From Euprymna scolopes (lineage: Eukaryota; Mollusca; Cephalopoda; Sepiida; Sepiolidae): a DNA stretch of 64,000 nt. The first letter of the stretch is position 1. Each line of letters starts with the position of its first letter. Below are positions 1 to 10,408 of the stretch, one piece after another. The stretch covers positions 10,367,643 to 10,431,642 of the forward strand of contig CM044502.1 in assembly GCA_024364805.1 (NCBI GenBank). The letters are read 5' to 3'. The notes below the pieces were generated by a model. It saw only the letters and a list, made by a program, of their open reading frames with translations. It was not told where the DNA came from and did no database searches. The position numbers and the translations under genes are program-made.

Positions 1-1110
1 TCAGGAAATTAACCGATTTTAATGAAATTTTCAGTATTTAGCAAATACTAATCGCGAAATATAATGAACTAACTAATTATTTTTTATTTAAATCTGATTT
101 AAAATGTATTATTTTGTTTTAAAAAATACCTTTACTAACGTTATGGTTTTCAATAGTTAATAAAAAACGCAAGAATTTATTTTTGCTTTTTTTATATAAA
201 TAAAGCATCGTAATTTGTAACAATAAAATAAAATAATTTTTATAGGAACATTACGAAAAAAAAGCTCCTAAATCCTTATTAATGAATTCGATATAACTCG
301 GAGAAAAATGAATTTCTCGAACTACCGATATTACCATTGGATTAAGCATTGTTTATTTAATATTTTCACGCAAAAATTATGATAGCAAACATATTTCTAC
401 TTTTTTTTTTTAAATTACAGATTTCGCATAGTTTTTATATGTAAGATTTTAATTTCCTTGCTCGCAAGAATCTGAACCTTTCGGCGTAACACAATTGTTA
501 TATAATCTGGAACAATAATTAAACAAAATATTAATTTAAAAACAGGAGCATAAAAAATAATTAAATTAGAAATGATAAAAATTGATACACACGATCAGAA
601 TAGGAATGTATAGATGCACGTCTGGGGAAAAAGAAATCTGACACTCCTACCTCCTTTTACTATAATGACTTCATTTTAAACAGCGTTTCGATTGGCTTAA
701 ATTTTGGGCCTCCTTATAATCGTGTTTACAAAATTCTAGTTTGTTGCGTTTTTGGCGAACGGTAAATTTCTTGCTTTTTGAGGGCTAATTAAATTATTTT
801 TGCACAAACGAGCTGTTTTTTTAAAATTTAATTCAATATCTTAGGACTTTATTTTACTAGTTATCTTTGAAAACTAATATTTATCTTTTAAAGGATTTTT
901 ACAATGAATTTATTGAACTTCAAAATTTAGCTGAATTAGTTAGCTCGCCTGGAAACATTTTTCATTAATTTTTTTTCCACGTGTACAAATATTTTAAGAA
1001 ACTATCTAATATTTCAAATACAATTAAAAAGTAGTCTGAAACTTATAAAAAATTATGATAAATCGGATTTTTAAAACTAAGTCCCTCTATTTTTACCCGC
1101 ACATTTTTGC
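1..1110. other. AT-rich stretch without a recognisable gene
   Basis: I see only AT-rich sequence with short homopolymer runs, no open frame with recognisable similarity and no copy of the repeat families found elsewhere in the window. Confidence 0.6.
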
Positions 1111-1116
1111 CCGTTC

Positions 1117-1560
1117 CCAACAATTGGAAACAAGTCATACAATATCTACTATAACTATGCAATTCCGAAAGCTACATGCATAGAAAATAGAGCAATTAAA
1201 CCTGACAGTATGATATGGAACAAGACGAAGAAAGCAACAACCGTAGTTGATTGCAGTGTTTCTAATAATGTCGGCTTAAGCTGAGTTTAGCGAAAGAGAA
1301 AATAAAAATAGCAAGTTCATACTATGTAAAGAAAAAATACTGAAATTTTAGAAAAATCTTCATTATTCCAGTAATTTTAAAAGAAAACCGGGATCATAAA
1401 AAAACACAAAAAGTACCTGGAGTCGATACCCGGTGTACAATGTGGAAGAAAGAGGCAAGTAATAGCACTTAAAGGAACGGAATCTTAAAAACATTTCTTG
1501 GTTACGGTTTCAGAAATAGCGAGATAATTTCTGAAATCAGGCAGAATGCTACATTCTCAG
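1117..1560 (+). mobile_element. Decayed LINE C-terminal fragment, copy 1
   Basis: Broken reading frames contain pieces such as MIWNKTKKATTVVDCSVSN and, further on, ALKGTES. The order of motifs (W-[ND]-K..K followed by a D-x-[AS] block, then an ALKGT block) fits the C-terminal domain seen after the reverse transcriptase in some non-LTR elements. The segment aligns along its length with 38780-39200, which keeps the same blocks in better condition. It carries many stops and frame changes. The exact LINE clade is uncertain. Confidence 0.5.
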
Positions 1561-1864
1561 CAAATATAAAAAAGATTAGAAAATTAAAAAAAAAAAAAAT
1601 ACTGTTTGAATTTTGGCAGAATGATTTTATTTGAAAAACATTGTGAAACATAACAAAATGTACTGCTTGAGTGAATTTATTTTATTCATGTGTTTTTTTT
1701 CTTTCAATTTACCCAAGGAGAATTTTAGCGCTAAAAATAAGAACCATTATTTTGCGTTTTTTTTATTTGTATTTTTAATTTTTGATGATAGGATACAATA
1801 ATTGGATTCATGAATCCAATGTATATATATTTAAAAAAAATGGATTCACATCAATTTTGGTAAC

Positions 1865-3415
1865 CAGCAAACAGAATCCTGAACGAAAATGTGTGCTCTA
1901 TTATCAATGAACCTGAGGTAATCTCGTCATCACCTGAAACAACCAAACTCTTTCCAAGATCGTTGCAGCTAATTCTACCCTTTATGACTAAATCCGCCAA
2001 CCCCTGGCATTTCCTCGTGTATCTGAAAACACGCTATGCGACATACAAATATCTCTACGTGATGTTACCAAGCTAATTAAAACCTTGATTCCAGTAAAGC
2101 ACTGGCCCTGATGGCATTCCAATTATAGTGCTGAAAATGTTTCAACCAGAAGTAGCGCTCGGTATTACAAAGTTAATTATGCGTTGTCTTAAGAAGAAAT
2201 GCTTCCCAACGCCTTCGAAAATCTCATCAGTACGCCCTGTATTTAAGAATTCAGATGATCGCTCATCTCCCTCTCAGTACAGACCAAACTGTCCCCCGTG
2301 CATCACACGCTGCTGGAATCTGTGTTAAATAGAGAAGTAGTCAACCATCTCAGCAAAAACAACCTTCTTTGATGTGCAATATGTTTTCCGTTCTGCTGGA
2401 TCATCAGTATACGTGCTTATAGTAATATCTCATAGAATTAGTGAATGTCTCGACGGAGGCTTCCTCTCTATGACAATTGCGCTTGACATATCAAAAGCCT
2501 TTGATAAGGTATGACATAAAGGTCTACTTCACAAGATCTCCAGTTATGGTATAGCTGGAAATGTCTTCTCAATTATTAAATCATTTCTCCCTGATAGGTT
2601 CATAAGAGTAGTGGTTGATGGGCAGAAATCAGCTCACAGTATTAATGCCGGAATCCCTTAATGATCTTCTAAATCACATCGTTACATCATTCGTGGACAT
2701 TTATGCTGACGACACTATAATCTATGGTAGCACATCAAAAACCATAAACGGCCAAGTTCTCTCTGATTCTTTCTCCTCTGGTCTTGACCATATGGTACAA
2801 TGGGGAAAGCTGGTTACTTTTAATGCATCGAAAACCAAGCTTCTGTCTTTAAACCATCTACGCTCCGATGCTAATCTGGCGTCGGTTGAAATAAATGGTT
2901 CTTGTCTTGGGTAGTGTTCGTTTTTTGACATACTTCTGGACTAGACCTTTACTCCTGACCTGAAATGGAACATTACCAAGATCGCTGGGAAAATGATAGG
3001 AGCCTTCTACCGCTCCAGTAGATATCTCATTGCTTCTGCAACTCTCTACCTATATAAAAGACAGGCACGGCCAACAATGGAGTACTCTCGGCACATCTGG
3101 GCAGGAGATTCTAGAAACAGCTTATCCTGCCTTGACCGAGTTAAAAACAGACTTTTTGTAGCTTAGAACTGCACGCTTCTGGCATTTTCTTCCGTTTGCC
3201 TGCTTTCCAGCTGACTACAATCTGATTGTCTTCAAGTCCAACGTAAACAAGTTCTTGATACACCGTCCCCTTAAATAATCCAGTTGACAAAATTTCCACT
3301 ACTTATGTTTACTACACTATAAGCATATTGACTTATGTACACCCATTAACCCTTATCCTCAAGTGGCATTCGAGCTTTGATAAATGGTGATTCCTGTATA
3401 TAAAAAATAGCCTTA
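1865..3415 (+). mobile_element. LINE A (CR1/Jockey-like), long degenerate copy
   Basis: This is the longest copy of the commonest LINE here. Translated pieces run in the order of a non-LTR reverse transcriptase: an SSKSTGPDGIP-like block near 2090-2125, ALDISKAFDKV near 2485-2510, catalytic FVDIYADDTIIYG at about 2693-2731, then the downstream MEYSRHIWAG and SLSCLDRVKNRL blocks. Known family role: RT for target-primed integration. Two internal deletions are visible. One joins NAGIP directly to NDLLNH near 2652, losing the conserved motif between them; the other removes the segment between the LDRV block and the C-terminus near 3160. Stops are scattered, so it is dead. The 3' UTR (CCCTTATCC, then TTGATAAATGGTGA and an A-rich tail) matches the ends at 38380-38485 and 49880-50015. 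Confidence 0.85.
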
Positions 3416-3448
3416 GTTTATAAATCACGTCTTAAAATAATAAATTGC

Positions 3449-3760
3449 TCTATATCATAAGATATATAATCACGTTGACACACTAGTTCTCGCGAGAGCA
3501 CCGACGTTAAGCAACGTTTAGCCTGGTTAGTACCAGATGCGTGATCATTTGGGAAGGTTAGGTGCTGTATGTACTGCGCCGAGTCGTAGGAATTTTCAGG
3601 TTGGTATCTAAGAGAGATGCGCCCCCAGTCTTCGTTTAGACATTCGTCTAGTAAAAGGACACTCTGATGAAAAATCCTACGGTCTACTGTATACTCTGCC
3701 CTATGGCAGTCATCTGCACCGACAAAAATAAGCAGTAATACCAAGAAATGTGGTTGGTTA
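3449..3760 (+). repeat. SINE-like repeat with a 5S rRNA-derived head, copy 1
   Basis: About 120 bases (3449-3571) align with animal 5S rRNA. The match includes the box C region AGCCTGGTTAGTACC, a TTAAGC block just before it, and the 3' end GGTGCTGTA. These belong to the internal RNA polymerase III promoter of 5S genes. The 5S part runs directly into a non-5S body starting TGTACTGCGCCGAGTCG and containing ATTTTCAGGTTGGTATCT, which recurs behind a second 5S-like head on the other strand at 43930-44290. Two copies with the same junction argue for a mobile 5S-headed SINE (the SINE3 principle) rather than a random 5S pseudogene. It is diverged and probably inactive. How far the body extends beyond about 3620 is unclear. 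Confidence 0.65.
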
Positions 3761-3849
3761 TACACAAAGCCTTCCCCACAATTATCTGTGTGGATTTCCG
3801 AGCAAGTTAGTTGTGACCGAACCTCATACGTCGGAATCTACAGAGAACG

Positions 3850-4490
3850 TCCATGTGTGTGTATGTATATTTATATATATGTGTGTGCATGTATGTATAT
3901 TTATATATATGTGTGTGTGTATGTATATTTATATATATATGTGTGTGTATGTATGTATATTTATATATATGTGTGTGTGTATGTATGTATATTTATATAT
4001 ATATGTGTGTATGTATATTTATATATATATGTGTGTATGTATATTTATATATATATATATATGTGTGTATGTATATATATATATGTGTGTGTATGTATAT
4101 ATATATATGTGTGTGTATGTATATATATATATGTGTGTGTATGTATATATATATATATGTGTGTATGTATATATATATATGTGTGTGTATGTATATATAT
4201 GTGTGTGTATGTATATTTATATATATATATATATATGTGTGTGTATGTATATTTATATATATATATATATATGTGTGTGTATGTATATTTATATATATAT
4301 ATATATATGTGTGTGTATGTATATTTATATATATATATATATATGTGTGTGTATGTATATTTATATATATATATATATATGTGTGTGTATGTATATTTAT
4401 ATATATATATGTGTGTGTATGTATATTTATATATATATATGTGTGTGTATGTATATTTATATATATGTGTATGTAATTTATATATGACAG
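3850..4490. repeat. Compound TG/TA minisatellite
   Basis: About 640 bases of irregular repeats built from ATGTGTGTGTATGTATAT and TTATATATATAT blocks. The later units (from about 4200) are more regular at roughly 45-50 bp. The long YIYIYICVC-type open frames here on both strands are by-products of the repeat and not genes. Confidence 0.9.
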
Positions 4491-4750
4491 CGTTTTTTGA
4501 AATACGAGTCAACAATATGTATCTAGTAAGTAACATCCTTACCTAGTGAACTTATCGTTATGAATTATGGAATTTGTATTTTAGGCAACAGGGTGATTAA
4601 CGGTGACACATTATTTATATTTTGGGAAGAATTACTATTTAGTTGGCATCACAGAATCTGCGTCATAACCCTGATGAAATATGAAATTAATTTTCATTCC
4701 AAATTAATACAATGTTGGGTGATTGCAGCTGTTTTTATATTAGATCCAAT
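4490..4750. other. Short unassigned stretch
   Basis: Unique-looking AT-rich sequence with an 88-codon open frame at 4560-4826 that has no recognisable domain. Confidence 0.4.
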
Positions 4751-4755
4751 ATATA

Positions 4756-6486
4756 CTAGCAGGAAACCCCTCGTTTACCGGAAGCAATTGATCAATGAAG
4801 TCTCCACATTTCCGTATATTAATTGACATCGAAATCTCTGTAATCGTCATGTTTTCAATCAAATCGATTGATTGCCTCATCTAGTTTGGGACCCATCGGG
4901 TTCACTGGAAGGAAACTTAACATGCCTCCTCGCACAGCTTTAGTCCATAATACATTGTATTCTACATTGCACGGTAGAGAACCTACTGTAGATTTTATAA
5001 ACTTTTAATATATATGAAAGCGTGCATTAAAGTTAATATTGCGAAAGTCAAGTATAATGCTTCAATTTTGCTCTAAACAGAAACATTAATTTCTTACACG
5101 CGCCTGTCATATAAAATAACGTAATTTTGATTATATATACATGGCCGAAATACTTGTGCGGTTTAATGGCTTGAATTTAAGTTTTAAATTTAAAAAATCA
5201 GGTATCATGGGGTAATTGGGATTTAAACAGAAATCTTCATGCAAACGCACCGCTGTTGTATAATTGAACTTACTGTTAACTTAATATGTCGGTCCTTTCA
5301 GCTTGTGTGGTGATATATTTTTTAATCAATTTTTCACTCCAAACACGGCACAGTGCCACTTGGAAGTAGGGGGCTATTATTGGAGACATAAGTTGCAGGG
5401 GAATTATGAAGGGAGATCAGTAGCACAATGTTTGTTCAAATTACACTTGAACTTCTGCATATCAGTACAGTTGGAAAAGCAGAATACTGGGAGGGAGTTT
5501 GAAAGACATACAGTTCTGGGGAAGAAACTATTGGAGTAAAAGGCTTTCTTACACCTAGGGATCTCTACTGTAAAGATGTGGGACTTAGTTGCTTGTCGGG
5601 TTTGTTGGGGGTAGTCACATCGAGGAGGTACAAGTGCTTGTAGTTCGTCAGAGCATTCACCATTAAAGTATTTGTAGAACAGATAGAGGGATGCAACATT
5701 TCGTCGATGGGACAGAGGCTGAAGCCTAGATGACAGTTCAGAACATATCAGGTTGGCGACTCTCTTTTGAACCTTGTCCAGGAGTGAGAGACAAGTAGTA
5801 GATGCACCAGCCCAAATGTGACAACAGTACTCCATACATGAGCGAATGATGGCCTTATAGAGGTACAGGATACTTTCATGCGTAAGTAATTTTCTAGCAC
5901 GGTAGAGAGAGCTAACTTTCTTTGCAGCAGCCTTGGCAAGACTCTCAATGTACATATTCCAGTTCATGTTCCCTGTAAACGTTAGGCTGAGGAGTTTAAA
6001 GGAAGTACTTTCAGGTAATGTGTTCTTGGCCATTGTTATTGGTGGTAGAGGTTTCTTGTAGTTATTGAAGGAAACAAGCTTAGTCTTGACAGCATTGAAT
6101 GTGACCATTCATTTTTGTCCCCATTTCACTACAGATTGGAGGTCATCCTCTAGTGTTTCTGCCATTTCCTTAGATATGTGTTCATTTGTTTTCCCTCGTG
6201 CCTGTTATAGGGCGTGGTGACAACACTTATCAAATGCACTTGTGATGTTAGGCTGTTGCCAGTTCTTGCTTGTTCTTTCTTTCATCGAATTATTTTTATT
6301 ATCGATACTTATCGAAGTTTTTCAGATATAAACCCCATCTAAGAACACTTCCAGGCACATTAAGTACCTTAGTGTGAAATTTAATTTAAAAAACGGTTCA
6401 GCCGTTTTCGAGTCTATAGAGAACGAGCTCTCACACGCACAGATACACACACACGGACAAAATTCCTTTTTACATAATAGGAGCGA
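4756..6486 (-). mobile_element. Non-autonomous Helitron, TTTGGGACCCATCG subfamily, interrupted by LINE B
   Basis: Read on the minus strand the element ends in CTAG at 4756, flanked by T. It shares long blocks with 10409-11365 and with reversed pieces near 8690-9000 and 22140-22330: the CAAATCGATTGATTGCC block, TTTGGGACCCATCG, the AAACAGAAACATTAATTTC block, and the ATTATCGATACTTATCGAA block near the other end. The minus-strand 5' end is taken as TC at about 6486 by alignment with 11365. LINE B lies inside at 5314-6213. Helitrons insert between A and T without target duplication and end in CTRR; both are consistent here. Confidence 0.6.
5314..6213 (-). mobile_element. LINE B (CR1/Jockey-like), 5'-truncated, with target duplication
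   Basis: A 234-codon frame at 5404-6108 (minus) covers the C-terminal part of a non-LTR element polyprotein. It holds MVTFNAVKTKL, then SLYRARKLLTHESILYLYK, MEYCCHIWAGAS, LLDKVQKRVANL and LQPLSHRRNVASLYLFYKYF. The 3' UTR continues left to about 5320. The insertion splits the surrounding Helitron, and GTGGTGA occurs at both junctions (5307-5313 and 6214-6220), which I read as the target-site duplication. The frame is still open over 234 codons, so this copy is younger than most LINE pieces here. It is truncated at its 5' end and lacks the RT core. Confidence 0.85.
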
Positions 6487-6689
6487 TGTCTAGCAGACAA
6501 CCCATTATATAAGAGCGGTCCGCAAAAAATGAACTTATTTGACCTGTTCCGTGCCACTCTGCGACCTTGCATATTGATAAAGATGTAATTTGAACAAATA
6601 GACAAACATAGAGACACATAGACATTTGATAAAATAGATACATACAAACAGACCTAATGATTTTTATACATTAGATTATAGTTTATTAT

Positions 6690-6939
6690 TTAAAGTACCT
6701 ACTGTTGATTTTATGTCGGCTCTTTCGGCTTGTATAGTAATAACACTTCTCAAATCCATATCTGATGTTAGGCTGTGTAAGGTGTTAACTTTGGTCGAAA
6801 ACACATGTTTTCTTCTTTCATAGAGTTATTTCGATTATCGATATTCATCATCGCCATTCTGGGACAAAGCCTATCTAATAACACTACCTTCGTCAGAAAT
6901 TTCATAAAATCGACTCCGCTGTTGTCGAGTTTACAGGAA

Positions 6940-6970
<31 letters not shown>

Positions 6971-7180
6971 GAAAATTTCTTTTAGAAAATTTTAAAGAGA
7001 TAACTAGCCACAACGGTCTGCAACAAACTGCAATTATTTGACCATTATCGCGCTGCTCTGTGACCTTGAGTCTAGGATAAGATGCAATTTGAAAAGAGAC
7101 ATATGGAGATTTTGCAAAATGTATAAAATACGCACAGACACAAAACATAATGAGTTTTATAAATTGAATTCTTTTTATTA
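6690..7180 (-). mobile_element. Second partial copy of the Helitron of 4756-6486
   Basis: The blocks GATGTTAGGCTGTGTAAGG, ATTATCGATATTCATC and the CTGTGACCTTG region recur in the same order as at 6230-6590 and 11080-11370. The copy follows closely behind the previous one in the same orientation. A (CA)n run lies at 6937-6962. Confidence 0.55.
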
Positions 7181-7189
7181 TGTTGCTAG

Positions 7190-8125
7190 TTTCAATTGAT
7201 TTTATCCAAGAGTAATTTTGACGATTTATTTCGTGAAATCCTGAACACGATGCTATAACTTCCTTCTCTATGGAATATTTTTTTTTAAAGAATAACATTT
7301 AAGTTTCTCCTTCCTCTTTGTATTGTAATAACTGTATACATTCTATTCAATATAAGTAGTTAATACATTACAGAATAAAATATATGTAAAAAAACTACGA
7401 GACAATTCCTTTCATCTATTCTTTCTAATTTGGAACAATTTAAAAAAAAAATCTTTAAGATGCGCTTCTGAATAGAATAATGGAATCGTGATATCAAAGA
7501 AGCGTTCTTCAAAGTATCAAAGAATATAATGGCGGCTGTAAGTTACCTTAAAGGAATTACAGTTATGCATGTACGACTTAGAATAAAATCGATGACTATA
7601 GTAACGATTTGATAGGTTAGTACAAGAAACGTTCCAAAAATAATGCTCCTTAGATTTATTCCACTCGACTGGATCAGAGGAAAATAAAAATAGCCTTGTT
7701 ATGATGACGAACTTATGCATTCCTGACCTAAAAGTTTCATCTCTCTGTTGCAGATATTGACGGTCTTATAGTCTAATTAAGCAATTCTTACCATGAAAGT
7801 GCACAAGAAGCAAAGATGCGCCATTGGATTTCTTCCAGGCAAAAAAATATGAACCTTTCAACATTCGTCGACGTCTGTTTACGAAGTTGATGCAGTTGAT
7901 GTCAATAAATAGAGGAGATAGGTTCGTCGATTTCAGAGTGATGACATATATATATAAGAAATAAAGCGCGCTCCAGATGCTCATGCACAGCCCTGGCCTT
8001 ATTGCTGGCAAGAATTCACTGTGAATGGCGGTTATTATGTAGAAAAATAAATTCTAGAGCAAAACAGTTTACTCGTTTTAATGGCACCATATTCGACTTC
8101 GTAGTTTTTCAACGATTTTGAATGC
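7190..8125. other. Unassigned stretch
   Basis: No recognisable gene. Short open frames (7517-7720 and 7766-8011, minus) have no family features that I can identify. Confidence 0.4.
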
Positions 8126-8129
8126 TAAA

Positions 8130-8398
8130 ATAGGATGCATCATTTTGGGAACGACCCTCGTAGAATTTTACGTGGGAATATTTCATGGAGCCACCCTTTA
8201 ATTACCATTGCTCCCAGGTCCACTGTGACCCGGAGTGGTAGTACCTGTTAGGGTCCCAACTATAGGTTAAATAGAAACCGACGTGAAAACAACAAATATA
8301 TTCTATTAAAAAAAAAATTCTTCAAAATCTTTGATTCGGCATTAAATAACCCGAAAAGGGTTGATATGCCGTAAAACAAAAATAACCAACCAACCAAA
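8130..8398 (+). repeat. Repeat S with a (CCAA)n tail, copy 1
   Basis: This repeat occurs four times in the window: here, 15290-15862 (split by LINE A), 62890-63150 (minus) and a tail at 22705-22775. Shared blocks are GGAGCCACCCTTTAATTACC, GGTAGTACCTGTTAGGGTCC, TTGATTCGGCATTAAATAAC and GGTTGATATGCCGTAAAAC. It ends in tetranucleotide repeats (AACCAACCAACC here, CAAACAAACAAACA in the 62.9-kb copy). A fixed 3' end with a variable short tandem tail is typical of SINEs and of LINE 3' ends. I see no clear pol III boxes, so the class is left open. Confidence 0.6.
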
Positions 8399-8689
8399 AA
8401 ACTTCGCCGATTATTTTGAAATGTCACACACATTTTACACGAGTTTAGGAGTATGCTTAGATAGATTGTTTATAGTACCTATGATAAACTCGATAATAGA
8501 AATAATCTGCTTAAACAAAGAGCAGTCTAATGTTGACAAAAGTTAAAATACCTATGCAACATAACGTCACAAGAGCATCTGATTAGTTTTTTCACTGCAC
8601 AAGCAGAAAAACCAAGTGTATGAAATCAACAGTATATTCTGTGATAAGATAGGGGTGCGTTCGAAAAAAATTTTAGTATATAGCCCAAT

Positions 8690-9000
8690 TAACTATGATA
8701 CTTGACTTTTGCATTTTAAACTCTACTTCAATTGATTATATAAAATAACTGTATAAAATCAACAGTTGGTTCTCTACACTGCAATATACACTAGAATATT
8801 TTGTGGACTCAGTTATTGCAAAAAGGCATGTGGCGATTCCACCTGATGCAGCGTGGGGCATTCCTTACTAGAGCAGGCAATCAATCGAATTTATTGAAAA
8901 TGGGCGATTTCACCGATTTGGATTACATTAAAAGTACTGAATGTATGGAACGTTTGTTGATCCTCATTTAATCGCGGATAACATCCAGTCTCCCTACTAG
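8690..9000 (+). mobile_element. Fragment of the TTTGGGACCCATCG Helitron subfamily
   Basis: The sequence is the reverse complement of the 3' part of 10409-10650: CAATATACACTAGAATATTT, CAGGCAATCAATCGAATTT and the terminal CTAG followed by T at 8997-9001. The far (5') end is not defined. Confidence 0.5.
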
Positions 9001-9054
9001 TATAAAACAATACCCAAACCTAAGTTTCCAAATAATTTAAATTACTAATGCTCA

Positions 9055-9225
9055 CCTCAAAAATTCAATAACACATGATTATACGTATTATTTGATTTCT
9101 TCGGACTACTGTTCTCATCTTAAGTGTCATTTTCACAAAGTTTCGATCGATGTAACCTCCGACCTTCCTCAGGTGTATCTTGTCGAACTCGGGAATTTGT
9201 ACTTGTAAAAAAATCACTTGTGAAG
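9055..9225 (-). repeat. Repeat P, copy 1
   Basis: This is the reverse complement of 10070-10236. Shared blocks on the element strand are GAGTTCGACAAGATACAC, GGTTACATCGATCGAAAC and AAGATGAGAACAGTAGT. A shorter third copy lies at 16580-16650. The family is unclassified; see the finding about its hammerhead-like core letters. A (TCTA)n run follows at about 9347-9385. Confidence 0.55.
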
Positions 9226-9457
9226 GTGATATTCTCCTGAAGGTTGTAGGTTCATCTCACTGTGAGTAACCAAAAACTACAATGGCTGACGGGACGAGAG
9301 CATGCTACTGTTAGATAATTACATGGTTAAAAGTTAAATTTCTTATTATCTATCTATCTGTCTGTCTATTTATCTATCTATCCAGTGATATTGTTAAAAT
9401 GGTTTATATTGGAAGTTATTTATTGTCTAGAGAATAGAATTGGTCTGAAATGTAACA

Positions 9458-9523
9458 AAGGATTTTACTGAAGATGTTTATAGAAAATCACTATTTTCTA
9501 TAAACATCTTCAGTAAAATCCTT
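9458..9523. repeat. Perfect 31-bp inverted repeat (hairpin)
   Basis: The arms at 9458-9488 and 9493-9523 are exact reverse complements, separated by the 4-base loop CACT. A transcript of either strand would fold into an uninterrupted 31-bp hairpin. No mismatch or bulge is present, unlike most animal pre-miRNAs. Confidence 0.9.
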
Positions 9524-10069
9524 AAATTCGTTAAATTTAAAAGAAATGAACTTCTACAATTGCAGACATCACACGTTAGGAGAAGTGCGTTTTTGCTGAT
9601 GACGTAAAGTAACTGACAGGCCAAGAGGTCAAGAAGATTAGTTTGAAGAGTTAGTTTGGTCACGAAAGTGAGCAGACGTGCTTTAAAGCCGGGAAGCAAG
9701 GCTGGTTAGAATAAGCCTGTAGACACGTAATGCAGACTCTTTGTGAATACCAGTGAGACAGCTGAAATAAATTTATATTTTAAAAATATAAATCGTGGTG
9801 TAAAAAAAGAAGAAAGAACAGGTGTCTCAATAGGTTATGGCGTTGGTCGTTGCATGTTTCATCACATCACTCAGCAGTGAAACAAAAGGTATTAAGCATA
9901 TATATTCTTATAAAATATGATAACTTTATGTAAATACGAACTGCAATGCATCCCCATGTGCTATCCTGTTGTAGAGCACAGTCTAGTCCTCGATTTAATA
10001 CGTCTCTATACAACACTACCTTACGTGAAGTAAAATAAAGGTTTCCGTTCGAAATTCCGTAAAAATTTC

Positions 10070-10236
10070 CGAGTTCGACATAAACATTCTCGGGTTCGAT
10101 AAAATACACGAAAAATGTCGGAAGTTACATCGATCGAAACGTTATAAAAATCAAACTCAAGATGAGAACAGTAGTTAGATGAATCCAAATAATACAAATA
10201 AACAATCCTCACTTCAAAAATACAGAAACATGACAT
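10070..10236 (+). repeat. Repeat P, copy 2
   Basis: Inverted relative to copy 1, about 850 bases away. It contains GTTACATCGATCGAAACG, AAGATGAGAACAGTAGT and AATAATACAAATAAACA. Confidence 0.55.
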
Positions 10237-10239
10237 ATT

Positions 10240-10300
10240 TTTATTTTGACAAGGTCACCACTTATCAAGGCCCGGAAGCCACTCAGTGATTATAGTTACT
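10240..10300 (-). mobile_element. LINE A 3' stub
   Basis: The sequence GGTCACCACTTATCAAGG followed by CCCGGAAGCCACTCAG is the reverse complement of the end of the LINE A 3' UTR (compare 38420-38470). Only the last 55-60 bases are present. Confidence 0.6.
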
Positions 10301-10408
10301 TAACACTTTGAAATAGTATAAATTATGTATGTGGGTATTCTTTAAAAATATGATCATTTAGAAACTTTTCACTCATGTAAGTCCACACAATCCTTAGTTT
10401 AATATGTA

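Noticed and set aside
3750-4546. Long open frames of 160-250 codons on both strands
   Set aside because: They consist of YIYICVC-type repeats encoded by the TG/TA minisatellite and occur in every frame.
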